A stretch of 64,000 bases of DNA, from positions 372,001 through 436,000 of the forward strand of contig CAWJKE010000008.1 in assembly GCA_963843455.1 (NCBI GenBank), written 5' to 3'. Below, in pieces: positions 9,790 to 19,127 of the stretch. The notes below the pieces were generated by a model. The model saw only the letters and a list, made by a program, of their open reading frames with translations. It had not been told where the DNA came from and made no database searches. How positions within the stretch are numbered: the stretch's first letter is position 1; every line of letters begins with the position of its first letter. This DNA is from CAIQPS01 sp963843455 (GTDB lineage Bacteria > Actinomycetota > Thermoleophilia > RBG-16-64-13). The translations under genes were made by a program, and so were the position numbers.

Positions 9790-10332
9790 CTACGCGAAGT
9801 AGCGCAGCAGCAGACCCTTGAACGCCTTGCCGTGCCGGGCTTCGTCGCGGGCCATCTCGTGGACGGTGTCGTGGATGGCGTCGTAGCCCAGTTCTTTGGC
9901 CAGTTTCGCCAGCTCGACCTTGCCTTCGGTGGCGCCATATTCGGCGTCCACCCGGGCATGAAGATTCTCCTTGGTCTCGGCCGAAAGGCACTCGCCGAGT
10001 AGCTCGGCGAACCGGGAAGCATGGTCGGCCTCTTCAAAAGCGATGCGCTTGTAGGCCTCGGCAACCTCGGGGTAGCCCTGCCGGTCGGCCGCGCGTGACA
10101 TGGCGAGATACATGCCCACTTCGCTGCACTCGCCGTTGAAGTTCATGCGCAGGCCTTCGATGACCCGGGGATCGACGTCTTTGGCGACGCCGATGACATG
10201 CTCCGCGGCCCACACGACGGGAGCGTCGCTGGGGGCTTTGAAGCTCAAACCGGGAGCTCTGCAGGAGGGGCATTGCTCCGGGGGCGCATCACCTTCGAAG
10301 ACGTAGCCGCAGACTGGGCAGGTCCATTTCAT
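9790..10332 (-). CDS. Reverse rubrerythrin (rubredoxin domain first)
   Basis: The 180-aa protein has an N-terminal rubredoxin domain (Cys5, Cys8, Cys21, Cys24) followed by a four-helix di-iron domain with ECSEVGMYL, EEADHASRF and DEARHGKAF. This is the domain order of reverse rubrerythrins, which reduce hydrogen peroxide (and oxygen) with electrons from NADH via a reductase in anaerobes. ATG 10332 is preceded by AGGAGG on the minus strand. It stands alone between hairpins, so it is probably monocistronic. It fits an oxygen-defence set with the flavodiiron protein and Hcp elsewhere in this window. Confidence 0.92.
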   Translation of the reverse strand: MKWTCPVCGYVFEGDAPPEQCPSCRAPGLSFKAPSDAPVVWAAEHVIGVAKDVDPRVIEGLRMNFNGECSEVGMYLAMSRAADRQGYPEVAEAYKRIAFEEADHASRFAELLGECLSAETKENLHARVDAEYGATEGKVELAKLAKELGYDAIHDTVHEMARDEARHGKAFKGLLLRYFA

Positions 10333-10383
10333 GTAAGGGTCCTCCTGTAACGGTTGTCGTGCTGGGCTGATGGATGCGGGAGA

Positions 10384-11308
10384 TTATACAAAGTCGGTGG
10401 CACACTGGGAGTTGCGCACTTCGACGAAGATATGGGTCACCTGAGGATAGGGGACCCGGATCTGCTGCTCTATTCGGCGAACGGCTGCGTCTACCTCTTC
10501 CACCGGTATCTGCGGCCTGAACTGGACCTCGATGTTCAGCAACACCTGGTCGGGGCCCAGATGCATGGTCAGCACTTCTCCTAGATCCATCACGGCCGGG
10601 TCGTTCATCGCGATGTCGCGGAGCGCCGCTACGAGCTCCGGATCGGCCACTTCGCCCACAAGGAGGCTCCTGCTCTCCTCGGCAAGCCATATGGCCGCGC
10701 TCACGAGGATCAGGCCGATCACCACCGAAGCTGCGCCATCGAGGACCGGCATATCGAACAGGTCGCTGAGGAGGACCCCCATGAATGCCACGAACAGCCC
10801 GACCAGGGCAGCAGAGTCCTCGAAGACCACAGTGAACAGGCTCGGGTCCTTTCCCCCGCGGACCGCGGCCACCACGCTCCTCGAGCCTCTCTGTGTGCTT
10901 GAACGCGCGCCAGGCGATGGTGAAGGAGATGGCCTCGAACACGGCCGACAGCCCGAGTACGATGTAGTTCACCCAGGGGTCCTCGAGGGGAGTGGGGTGG
11001 ATCATGTGGGTGATCCCCTCGTAGATGGACATCCCGCCGCCCACCGCAAAGATGCTGATGGCCACGATCAACGTCCAGAAGTAGACCTCCATGCCGTGGC
11101 CGAAGACATGGTGCTCGTCGGGCGGGCGGGCTCCGCGCCGCAGCCCGTGGTACAAGAGGATCCCGTTGCCGGTATCCACGAGGGAGTGGATGCCTTCGGA
11201 GATCATCGCCGAACTGCCGGTCATCGCCGCCGCGATGAACTTGATGGTGGCGATAGCGAGGTTCCCGACGATCGCGGCGACGATCGCTCTCTTTGATTCG
11301 GCGGCCAT
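10384..11308 (-). CDS. Cation diffusion facilitator (CDF) metal transporter (one frameshift)
   Basis: CDF antiporters export Zn2+, Fe2+, Mn2+ or similar ions in exchange for protons. The first half carries the TM2 motif with SEGIHSLVDTGNG, and GHGMEVYFW. The second half carries EDSAALVGLFVAF and the soluble C-terminal domain (LTMHLGPDQVLLNIEVQF). A +1 shift near 10880 separates them; corrected length is about 307 residues. The TM2 pair is His..Asp (SEGIHSLVDT) and TM5 has EDSAALVG, so the transport site is not the classical Zn-type HxxxD in both helices, and iron or manganese is possible. No metalloregulator is adjacent. Confidence 0.85.
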
Positions 11309-11416
11309 GAGGGCAAGTCTACACGGAGCTCGGGCACCGCGGAAGGCGGCGGCGCCAGGGCCGCCGCGCGGTCGCCAACGCGGCGCGCTTGACAATGGGG
11401 GCGGGCTGGGCGACTC

Positions 11417-12662
11417 TTGGCTGCATGGACTCTGAGCCCGAGAGGACACGACAAGGTCGCCCGGTTGATCGAGAGGGGCGTGAGCATCTCCGCTCCCGCC
11501 ACCGTCGACATCGGGGATGACGTGGACCTCTCCCGCATATCGGACCACGATGTGGTCATCTACCCTGGCTGCCGGATATATGGCTCGCAGACGGTCATCT
11601 CCGCCGGCGTCCGCCTGGGCGCCGAGGGCCCGGTGACGGTGGAGGACTGCTATCTGGGCCCGCGGGTGGAGCTGAAGGGCGGCTACCTCAGGCAGTCGGT
11701 CTTTCTGGAGAAGGCCGAGCATGGGGCTCGGTGCCCACGTCCGCGAGGGCTGCCTGCTCGAGGAAGAGGCGAGCGGCGCGCATTGCGTGGGACTCAAGCA
11801 GACCATCCTTCTCCCGTTCGTCACTCTCGGCAGCCTCGTCAATTTCTGCGACTGCCTCATGGCCGGGGGGACCAGCCGCGAGAACCACAGCGAGGTGGGC
11901 AGCTCCTATATCCACTTCAATTACACCCCCGACGGCGACAAATGCACGCCGTCGCTTTTCGGGGAGGTCCCCCGGGGGGTGATGCTCGACCAGCGGCCGA
12001 TCTTTCTCGGCGGGCAGGGTGGGGCGGCCGGACCGGTGCGGGTGGCTTTCGGGACGGTAGTCGTCGCCGGGTGCATCCTCCGCGAGGACATCCTCGAGGA
12101 AGGGCGCCTGGTGGTGGTGGGCGCCCACCGGGAGGCGAAGCGGAGGTATATACCGCGCACCTACGGCAACCTGGCGCGGCTCATGCGCAACAACGTCGTC
12201 TACATGGCGAACCTGGTCGCTCTCGAGCAGTGGTACAGAGCGGTGCGGCAACCGTTCTTCGCCCGGCAACCTCTCGGGGAACTGGTGTATGCGGGAGCGC
12301 GCGAGCTGCTTGCCCGCGCCAAGGAGGAACGGCTGAAGCGGCTGAGAGCCATGGCCGCGAAAGTCCCTGCTTCGCACCGTTCCAGCGCGGAACTGAACGA
12401 GAACCTCGACGCCCTTGGAGAGATGTTCGCGACCGCAGCCGAGCGTGACCTCACGCCACCATCCGGCGCCGGTGACGCGTTCCTAACTGGACTGTGGCAG
12501 GCGGTGGAAGGAGAGACCTCGTATATCGCGGCGGTCAAGGCCCTTACCCCGGCCTTATCGGGTCAGGGGGTACAGTGGCTCGAGCAGATCGTCGATTCCC
12601 TCTGCACCCGCGCGGATGCGCTTTTCCCTTCCCTGAGCCTGTTCGCTCCGGGAAAGAGATAG
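11417..12662 (+). CDS. Left-handed beta-helix (hexapeptide) sugar-nucleotide-type protein (one frameshift)
   Basis: The protein is about 414 residues after correcting a +1 shift in a GGGG run near 11720. The central part has imperfect hexapeptide repeats (for example ISAPATVDIGDDV, VIYPGCRIYG, VTVEDCYLG) typical of the beta-helix half of GlmU-like proteins. The C-terminal 150 residues are helical. It lacks the N-terminal nucleotidyltransferase domain of GlmU. The stop is 12 nt before glmM, so a role in UDP-GlcNAc or envelope sugar metabolism is inferred. The start is uncertain: TTG 11417 is used, and no good Shine-Dalgarno is seen. Confidence 0.7.
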
Positions 12663-12674
12663 GAGATCGCCTAG

Positions 12675-14027
12675 ATGGGCACTTTGTTCGGCACCGATGG
12701 CATCCGCGGAGAGGCAAACCGCTATCCCATGGACGCCGCCACCGCCTTCGCCGCCGGGCAGGCTATCACCCAGGTGCTCAAGCGTAACGGGCACGTTCCC
12801 GTGGTCATCATCGGCAAGGACACCCGCATCTCGGGATACATGCTCGAGAGCGCCCTCGAATCAGGTGTGACGTCGATGGGGGGAATGGCCTATCTGGTGG
12901 GAGTCATGCCGACCCCCGCCATGGCCTACCTCACTGAAAGTATGCGGGCCGATGCGGGAGTGGCGATATCGGCTTCCCACAATCCGTACCATGACAACGG
13001 GATAAAGCTGTTTGCCGGGAACGGGCGCAAACTCTCCGATGAGCAAGAGCACGAGATAGAAGAACTCATCCTGGGGGGGAGACTGCCGGAGATGGTACCG
13101 GCGCCTCGCGGCATGGGGCGGGCCAAGCGGCTGGAGGATGCCCAGGGACGCTACATCGTCTTTCTCAAGAACACGTTCCCCCGCGGGCTCTCCATGGAGG
13201 GACTCAAGGTGGCCATGGACGTCGCCAACGGCGCCACGTACAAGGTCGCCCCGGCGACGTTCAGGGAACTCGGGGCCGACGTCACCGTCATCAACAATGT
13301 GCCGAACGGCATGAACATCAACGACGGCTGCGGATCGCAGCACACCGAGGATCTTCGGCGCACCGTCCGGGCCACGGGGTCGGTCCTCGGCCTGGCCTTC
13401 GATGGCGACGGAGATCGTCTGATAGCGGTGGACGAGAAGGGCACCGAGATATCCGGCGACCAGATCCTTCTTATCTGTGCGCGCATGCTGCAGGCCGAGG
13501 GCCGGTTGAGCCAGGACCTGCTGGTGTCGACCGTCATGAGCAACCTGGGGTTGCGCGTAGCCGCGCAGCGGTATGGCATTCGCCACCACGCCGCCAAAGT
13601 GGGCGACCGGAACGTCCTCGAGGACATGAGGGCCATGGGAGCCGTGCTGGGGGGCGAGGATTCGGGGCACGTCATCTTCCTCGAGCATCACACCACGGGG
13701 GACGGCATCTTGACCGCCCTGCAGCTGTTGGCTGCCGTGCTCAAGGAGGGGAGACCCCTGTCCGAACTGGCGGCCCTCATGGACGTCTTTCCGCAGCGGC
13801 TCGTAAACGTCCGGGTGGCGCGGAAGCCCGATCTGCAGGAGGTGCCCGAGATCGTGCTGGCCGTGGCCGGGGCAGAAGCGGCGTTGGGCGATCAAGGCCG
13901 GGTGCTGGTGCGCTACTCCGGCACCGAATCTTTGTGCCGGGTCATGGTGGAGGGTCCCACCGCGGAGGTCACCGACAGGTGGGCGGAGGAGATCGCTGAG
14001 GTCGTTCAGCATGCCCTCCGCGAGTAG
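12675..14027 (+). CDS. glmM: Phosphoglucosamine mutase
   Basis: GlmM converts glucosamine-6-phosphate to glucosamine-1-phosphate for UDP-GlcNAc and peptidoglycan synthesis. The 450-aa length is standard. Visible are the N-terminal FGTDGIRGEAN, the phosphoserine loop ISASHNPYHDNGIKLF (Ser near residue 100), the Mg2+ loop FDGDGDRLIAVD, the sugar-binding GGEDSGHVIF, and the phosphate-binding RYSGTESLCRVM. ATG 12675 follows TAGGAG. The upstream beta-helix gene is 12 nt away and probably co-transcribed. Confidence 0.95.
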   Translation: MGTLFGTDGIRGEANRYPMDAATAFAAGQAITQVLKRNGHVPVVIIGKDTRISGYMLESALESGVTSMGGMAYLVGVMPTPAMAYLTESMRADAGVAISASHNPYHDNGIKLFAGNGRKLSDEQEHEIEELILGGRLPEMVPAPRGMGRAKRLEDAQGRYIVFLKNTFPRGLSMEGLKVAMDVANGATYKVAPATFRELGADVTVINNVPNGMNINDGCGSQHTEDLRRTVRATGSVLGLAFDGDGDRLIAVDEKGTEISGDQILLICARMLQAEGRLSQDLLVSTVMSNLGLRVAAQRYGIRHHAAKVGDRNVLEDMRAMGAVLGGEDSGHVIFLEHHTTGDGILTALQLLAAVLKEGRPLSELAALMDVFPQRLVNVRVARKPDLQEVPEIVLAVAGAEAALGDQGRVLVRYSGTESLCRVMVEGPTAEVTDRWAEEIAEVVQHALRE

Positions 14028-14033
14028 CAGAGT

Positions 14034-14072
14034 GCGTACATACGATTCTTATTTACAGGGGCGTCTGTACGC
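14034..14072. promoter_or_regulatory. Inverted repeat upstream of the toxin-antitoxin pair (operator candidate)
   Basis: GCGTACA (14034-14040) and TGTACGC (14066-14072) form a perfect 7-bp inverted repeat spaced by 25 nt, ending just before the antitoxin gene. Ribbon-helix-helix antitoxins commonly bind such repeats to autoregulate. The AT-rich centre may hold the -10. Binding is inference. Confidence 0.4.
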
Positions 14073-14087
14073 GATATGCTGGGCAAT

Positions 14088-14294
14088 ATGAGCACGAAGC
14101 CTTTCAACGTCCGTCTCCCGGAGTGGGCCGTTCAATACATCAACGAGCGCGCCGCCACGTCGGGCACGACCAAGACAGATGTCCTGCTCGAGGCGTTGCA
14201 GTCGCTGAAGGTGCAGGACCGAGAGGCGCTGATGCGCCAAGGCTACGAGGAGATGCGCGAGATCAACCGGCTTCTGGCCGAGGAGAGCCTGTGA
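14088..14294 (+). CDS. Ribbon-helix-helix antitoxin (MazE/VapB-like)
   Basis: The 68-aa protein begins STKPFNVRLPEWAVQYINER, the beta-strand plus helix of an RHH DNA-binding fold, followed by TSGTTKTDVLLEALQSL. The acidic C-terminal half (EEMREINRLLAEE) would wrap the toxin. ATG 14088 is preferred; ATG 14076 would add four residues. Its stop overlaps the ATG of the toxin gene, the usual coupling in type II modules. It should bind and neutralise the MazF-like toxin and repress the operon. Confidence 0.8.
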   Translation: MSTKPFNVRLPEWAVQYINERAATSGTTKTDVLLEALQSLKVQDREALMRQGYEEMREINRLLAEESL

Positions 14295-14638
14295 TGGCGG
14301 CTGAGGGCATCAAGCGGGGCTGTATCTACCTGGTGGACCTCAACTCCGACCCGGACTTGGAGCCCAAGAAGCGTCCCATGCTCGTTGTGCAGAACGACCA
14401 GGGCAACCAAACGGGCGCGACGACCATCGTGGTGTCGCTCACCTCGGTCACCCCGTCTCAGACGTTTCCCTTTCATGTCCACCTGCCGGCAGACGTGCTC
14501 GGCAGGCCCGGGGTGATCCTCTGCGAACAGGTCAAGACGTTCAGCTTCGACCGGGTGGATCCCTATCGGCTGGCCGAATGCTCGCCCGAGATCATGCGAC
14601 AGGTCGACGAAGCACTGCGGCTTTCGCTCGGGCTCTAG
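14294..14638 (+). CDS. MazF/PemK-family toxin (endoribonuclease)
   Basis: The 114-aa protein has the MazF fold signature: RGCIYLVDLNSDPDLEPKKRPMLVVQNDQ (start and first strands), TTIVVSLTS, and PGVILCEQVKTFSFDRV, which carries the conserved E-Q-V-K/R segment. Members cleave single-stranded mRNA at short sites. It overlaps the antitoxin by 1 nt, and its stop overlaps the convergent transglutaminase-like gene in a shared CTAG. The pair may be a stress module; mobility is not indicated by composition. Confidence 0.85.
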   Translation: MAAEGIKRGCIYLVDLNSDPDLEPKKRPMLVVQNDQGNQTGATTIVVSLTSVTPSQTFPFHVHLPADVLGRPGVILCEQVKTFSFDRVDPYRLAECSPEIMRQVDEALRLSLGL

Positions 14639-16374
14639 GACTCGCTCGCTCTCACAGCGCGGCAGTCCCAGGTCTGCGCCCGCAGACCTTTTTCGCTCAA
14701 AAAGCGGATGACTCGGTCCCCAGCGCGTAGTTCGGCGCTGTCGGGGGCGACGTGCACCTGGATGTGCTGGTCGGGATGCCTCGCACGAAAGATGTTGGCC
14801 AACAGGAGGGCCTTCTCGGTCCCGTCGCCGCGGCCGTAGTTCCATACCTCGTCGGGCTGGGCCAGCCGTCCCATCTCGTCGTAGATCGACTCGGCGGCCA
14901 ATGCCTCGATCTTCCTGATCACCGTGTCGTCGTCCAGCCCAACCGCAGCGGCGATGGAGACCGGGCAGCGCTCGAGGGCCGCCTTGAGGAACGGCTCCAC
15001 CTGCGTCCTGCTCAGGTCGCGATAGGCGTAGAAGGCCAACTCCGCGAGTTCGTTGCCTTCGCGGACGGCCTCGAGGCGCGCGATGACCTGCTCCCGGTCC
15101 ATCCCCGTCTCAAGCTCGAGAGGGGCTTGATCGCGCACAAAGCTCTTGCTCGTGGGATCCGGGAGGCGAGGCTCGGTCCAGCAGAAGGCGCGCAGCCTCT
15201 CGATGGCATCCTGGGCGCTCGGGCACGACCGCCCCACCTGGTCCACCAGCAACGCGAAGCCCTGGGGCGTCCGGATGTCTACCCGCTGCTGCTTGACTAG
15301 CTGTTCCAGGTCGTCGATGACGATGCGGCTCGGAAGTGGGTGGGGAGCAAAATCTTCGCCGGCCACCTCCATGAACAAGCGCTCTCGCGTGTCATCGTTG
15401 AAGCGGTAGGGGAAATCCCGCTCGTACTGCAGCAGCTTTTCCATCTCGATGTAGTGGTCCACTCCGAAGTTGCGCCAGCGTGACTGGAAACAATTCTGCA
15501 GGTCGGGGCTATGGCGGACGAAGTTGCCGAGCAGTTCGGGTGTCAACGGGCTCTGCAGGAACTTGCGCAGCTTGCCGGCAAAACGGGAGTAGGCGCTCGG
15601 GTCGATGGTCGCTTCCGGGAACAGGATATGGGTCCAACCGGTCTCGTGGGCCACCACCGTGACGCGCTCGTTCTCGAGAGCGCGCCGGGCCTGGGCGGAG
15701 AGGGCGGTACCGTTGAACCACATGTTCTTGGTCACCAGGCGGCGGTTGTTGGTAAGGATGCCTTGGCCGCTGTCGACGAAGTTCTGGGAGTGCAGAGGCG
15801 TGGCCATCAGGAAGATGTCGCGGAGGGGGACCATGCCCACGATGAAAAGGGCGGCCGCGTAGAGGGCCGCGAGAGAGACGCATTCGCCTGCGCCGGTGGA
15901 GTAGTCGGGCTTGTGGCAAAAGGCGTCCATCGCCTCGACGGTCTCGGTCTTCCAGTAGGGGATGACCTCACCCTCGTACTCGTCCAGCCCGAAGTGGGTG
16001 CGGATGTCGATGTCGAAGTAGTACTTGTCGCCTTCGTAGCCGAACAGCGCGTTGGATTGGGCCAGCGCCTCCGGGCTGACGTAGTCCTTGAACCGGGCGA
16101 TCTCGGTCTGCTTGGTGGTGAGCCCCCAGGTGTCGAGGTCCAGGTTGAAGGCGTAGTGCTCCATGACGTACTGCTTGAGCCGGGTGATGCGCCGGTAGGG
16201 CGTCATCTCCTTGATGCCGGCGAACCAGGGGTCGTCCCGCCACTTCCAGATGCGGGGCGACATGATGTTGGCCAGCACGAGGCTGTACATCAGCTCAGGG
16301 AAGATGAAGACCTCCATGTCGGAGAGCGTGACGGCGGAGGACTTGCGCTCCAGATCCTGCGCGGGCGCACCCAC
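14635..16374 (-). CDS. Transglutaminase-like protein of unknown function
   Basis: The 579-aa protein has no signal peptide or membrane segment. Near residues 165-200 it reads GAGECVSLAALYAAALF and then TPLHSQNFVDSGQG, the spacing of a Cys-His-Asp triad in transglutaminase/papain-like folds. The N-terminal region is rich in aromatic residues (WKWRDDPWFAGI, YYFDIDIRTHFG), and the C-terminal half is helical with an EALAAES/ALLLANIF region. A protease or transferase is plausible; the true role is unknown. Its GTG start overlaps the aminotransferase TAG by 1 nt, so they are co-translated. An internal ATG at 16317 is an alternative start. Confidence 0.7.
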   Translation of the reverse strand: MGAPAQDLERKSSAVTLSDMEVFIFPELMYSLVLANIMSPRIWKWRDDPWFAGIKEMTPYRRITRLKQYVMEHYAFNLDLDTWGLTTKQTEIARFKDYVSPEALAQSNALFGYEGDKYYFDIDIRTHFGLDEYEGEVIPYWKTETVEAMDAFCHKPDYSTGAGECVSLAALYAAALFIVGMVPLRDIFLMATPLHSQNFVDSGQGILTNNRRLVTKNMWFNGTALSAQARRALENERVTVVAHETGWTHILFPEATIDPSAYSRFAGKLRKFLQSPLTPELLGNFVRHSPDLQNCFQSRWRNFGVDHYIEMEKLLQYERDFPYRFNDDTRERLFMEVAGEDFAPHPLPSRIVIDDLEQLVKQQRVDIRTPQGFALLVDQVGRSCPSAQDAIERLRAFCWTEPRLPDPTSKSFVRDQAPLELETGMDREQVIARLEAVREGNELAELAFYAYRDLSRTQVEPFLKAALERCPVSIAAAVGLDDDTVIRKIEALAAESIYDEMGRLAQPDEVWNYGRGDGTEKALLLANIFRARHPDQHIQVHVAPDSAELRAGDRVIRFLSEKGLRAQTWDCRAVRASES

Positions 16375-17688
16375 TAGGACGCGACGACCTGGAGAAGCGT
16401 CTCCTCCATGATGTCCAGACCCCTCTCCAAAGTCTCCCAGTCGATGGTGAGAGGCATCAGGGTGCGGATCACATTGTCGTAAGTGCCGGCGATGACGTTC
16501 ACCACTCCGTTCTGGTAGAGCTTGACTCGGTAGGCCTTGGTGAGGGCCGTGGCCGGCTTCTTGGTCTTCGGGTCTTCCACGAACTCCATGGCCATCATGG
16601 CCCCGAGACCCCGGACGTCGCCTATCTGCGGGAAGCGTTCCTGCATCGCGGTCCAGCGCTCCCTCACCCGGCGTCCGATCTCAACTGCTCGTTCGGGCAG
16701 CCGCTCCTCTTCCATGATGTCGAAGACGGCCAGTCCCGCCTCGCACGCCAACGGATTCCCGCCGTACGTGCCGCCGATGCTGCCCGGGTCGGGCTTGTCC
16801 ATGATCTCGGCCTTGCCGGTGATGGCGCCCAGAGGGTATCCCGCCCCAAGGGACTTGGCGGTGGTCATGATGTCGGCTTCTACCCCGTACTGCTCCATGG
16901 CGAAGAGCGTGCCGGTCCGGCCGAACCCGGTCTGCACCTCGTCGGCGATGAACACGATGCCCTTGTCCTCGCAGATGGCCTTGAGCTTGGCGTGGTATTC
17001 CGGAGGCGGCACGATGAAGCCGCCCTCGCCCTGCACCGGCTCGACGATGACTGCGGCGATCTTGTCGGCCTGGTACTGGTTCTCGAAGCCCTGCTCCAGG
17101 AGTTCTGCGCATGCCACTCCGCAGCCTGGATACTCCAGGCTCAACGGGCAGCGGTAGCAGTAGGCGTAGGGGATGCGGTAGATATCGGCTGGAAAGGGCC
17201 CGAAGTCCTTCTTGTAGGGGACGATCTTGGAGGTGAGGCCCATGGTCATGTTGGTCCGGCCGTGGAAGCCGTTGGTTGAAAGCGATGATCCCCGGCCGGC
17301 CGGTGGCGCAGCGGGCGATCTTGACGGCGTTCTCCACGGCTTCGGCCCCGGAGTTGACGAACATGCTGCGTTTGGGAGTGGTTCCGGGTGCCTTCTCGTT
17401 CAGGCGGGCGGCCAACTTGATATACGCCTCCCAGGGGAAGACGCTGATGGAGGTATGCGCGAAACGGTCGATCTGCGCGTGGGCGGCAGCGACCACCCGC
17501 GGGTGCGAGTGGCCGACGTTCATCACGCCGATTCCGCCGGCGAAGTCGATGAACTCCCGGCCGTCGGTGTCGGTGATGATGGCGTTCTTGGCGGTCCCCA
17601 CCAGCGACGTGGTCGCGCTGACCACTCCTCGCGGCAGCGCTTCGGCCCGCAGGCGATTCGTGTCGGCGCTGCCCGGACCGGCGCTCAT
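16374..17688 (-). CDS. Class III aminotransferase, 4-aminobutyrate type (one frameshift)
   Basis: This PLP enzyme transfers an amino group from GABA or another omega-amino acid to 2-oxoglutarate. Landmarks are FAGGIGVMNVGHSHP, FVNSGAEAVENAVKIAR, then after the shift FHGRTNMTMG, IADEVQTGFGRTG and TTAKSLGAGYPLGA with the PLP lysine, and SIGGTYGGNPLACEA. A +1 shift near 17272 splits AFN and NGFHGRT; removing one C restores the family consensus and about 437 residues. ATG 17688 overlaps the stop of the DUF4145-like gene (ATGA). GABA is the likeliest substrate from the motifs; the partner transglutaminase-like gene is unusual for this pathway. Confidence 0.88.
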
Positions 17689-18398
17689 TGGACGGGCTCC
17701 TTGACCGGCTCCGTCGGGGCCGCCGGGTCGGCCGGGGCCCCCGCGATGACGGTCCAGCCGTTTGTTTCGCTCTCGGCATCCTCCAGTTCGGCGGCCGTGA
17801 ACCGAGGCCCGATTCTCTCCTCCATCGCATAGCGCTTGCGACGCAGGCGGGCCGGCTGCACGTAGTAGAACTCGAAGAGGGGCTTGAGTACGTCCAGCAG
17901 CCACTCCGCCTCGCCTTCCTTCACCGGGGCGAGCGAGTCGCAGCGGTAGCTCTTGGGCTCGTCGTCTTCCAGTCCGGCCACGACGGCCAGTGTTTCCAGT
18001 GCCTCCTTCAGATATGGCGGCATCGCCGAGGACGAGATCGCCCGCCGAATCTGCTCGGCCAGTCCGCCGTAGCCGGCGCCGGCCTGACCGGAGAGCACGC
18101 GCTGAAGCAAGCGGCGGGAGATGGCAGCGGACGCTTCTTCGCTGTAGGGAAGTATCTGCGCGGCCGTCCAATACTCGGATGCCAGGTCGGCCGGTACGTC
18201 CGCGCTGAGCCTCGCCCTAAGGGAGGCGGCGGGATAGGCGGGGTAGCTCGTACCTTCTTTCGAACAGATGCCGACTACCAACCGGTCACACGTGGGGCAG
18301 CGGGTGCTCGTGACCTGCCAGGTGCCGTCCTGGTCGATCCCAAGAGAGAAGGTATGGGGGGTGGTTTCGAAGTCCGAGCCACAATGTGCGCATTCCAT
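17685..18398 (-). CDS. C4 zinc-finger protein with DUF4145-like domain
   Basis: The 237-aa protein starts with two CxxC pairs (MECAHCGSDF and TRCPTCDRLV), a probable zinc ribbon. A helical region follows, containing ASEYWTAAQILPYSEEASAAISRRLLQRVL, similar to DUF4145 proteins, which often accompany nucleases or defence genes. ATG 18398 has a strong AAGGAGGAT ribosome site. It is the first gene of a minus-strand operon with the aminotransferase and the transglutaminase-like protein. No function can be assigned. Confidence 0.7.
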   Translation of the reverse strand: MECAHCGSDFETTPHTFSLGIDQDGTWQVTSTRCPTCDRLVVGICSKEGTSYPAYPAASLRARLSADVPADLASEYWTAAQILPYSEEASAAISRRLLQRVLSGQAGAGYGGLAEQIRRAISSSAMPPYLKEALETLAVVAGLEDDEPKSYRCDSLAPVKEGEAEWLLDVLKPLFEFYYVQPARLRRKRYAMEERIGPRFTAAELEDAESETNGWTVIAGAPADPAAPTEPVKEPVQ

Positions 18399-18563
18399 GC
18401 CTTGGTGATCCTCCTTGGCCCTCAAAGAGCGAGTGTCTGACGCTGGTGGTGATTCGAGGATACTCGCGCGATGGGCTGTCCGGCAACCGCTTGACCGAAC
18501 GGGAGTAGGGAGAGATTCTGAGCGGTAGAGTTACCGGAGAGAAACTTCGACGGGGAGGCACAG

Positions 18564-19073
18564 ATGACGTACGACATAACCATCATCAGGCCGGAGATGA
18601 GGGAAGAGCAGGTCCGACCAAGAGGCCGGGACCTGGGGGAAGACAAGAGAAAGGCACTAAGGAAGGGACTGCAGACGCTCCACGCGTTGGAGATCATGGC
18701 CACCAACATCTACAAGTGCCAGATCACCAAGGACGTCACCCCCCTGAACACCGCCCTCACCAACGCCATGTCCAACGAGATGACGCACATGCAGGACTTC
18801 CAAACCCGCCTCTACGAGTACGGCTTCAAGCCGGCCAAGCTGCGCGGCCGCTTCTGGCTGATCGGCTACGTGTTCGGGCTCGGCTCGCGGATGATGGGTA
18901 CGGAGCGGGTGCTCAAGACCGGGATCTGGGCCGAGAACAAGGCAGTGGAGCACTACGGCAAGCTGCTGGCCAGCGCTGAGTGGGACGACGAGACCCGGGT
19001 GTTCATCGAGAAAGACCGGGCGGACGAATACGGGCACATCGCCCGCTGGAAAGGATTCCTGGAGCGGTCCTAG
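18564..19073 (+). CDS. COQ7-like ferritin-superfamily di-iron protein
   Basis: The 169-aa protein has a carboxylate-bridged di-iron pattern: ALEIMATNIY, NEMTHMQDF (ExxH), ENKAVEHYG and DEYGHIARW (ExxH). This matches the COQ7/Cat5 family, whose known member hydroxylates demethoxyubiquinone. Ubiquinone synthesis is not expected here, so the substrate is unknown; a role in quinone or oxidative-stress chemistry is inference. ATG 18564 is preceded by GGGGAGG. It appears monocistronic, 54 nt before the dehydrogenase gene. Confidence 0.8.
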   Translation: MTYDITIIRPEMREEQVRPRGRDLGEDKRKALRKGLQTLHALEIMATNIYKCQITKDVTPLNTALTNAMSNEMTHMQDFQTRLYEYGFKPAKLRGRFWLIGYVFGLGSRMMGTERVLKTGIWAENKAVEHYGKLLASAEWDDETRVFIEKDRADEYGHIARWKGFLERS

Positions 19074-19127
19074 GAGCCTGCTGGTGATATGGTTGATGCA
19101 GGTTCTGCATAAAGGGAGGACTAGGAC

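Noticed and set aside
10289..11860. 523-aa continuous frame covering the CDF gene and both flanks
   Set aside because: Only the portion from MAAESKRAIV at 11308 to the shift near 10880 matches a family; the rest is read-through in high-GC DNA.
14034..14638. Mobile island carrying the toxin-antitoxin pair
   Set aside because: No integrase, direct repeats or change in base composition; genes overlap tightly with chromosomal neighbours.
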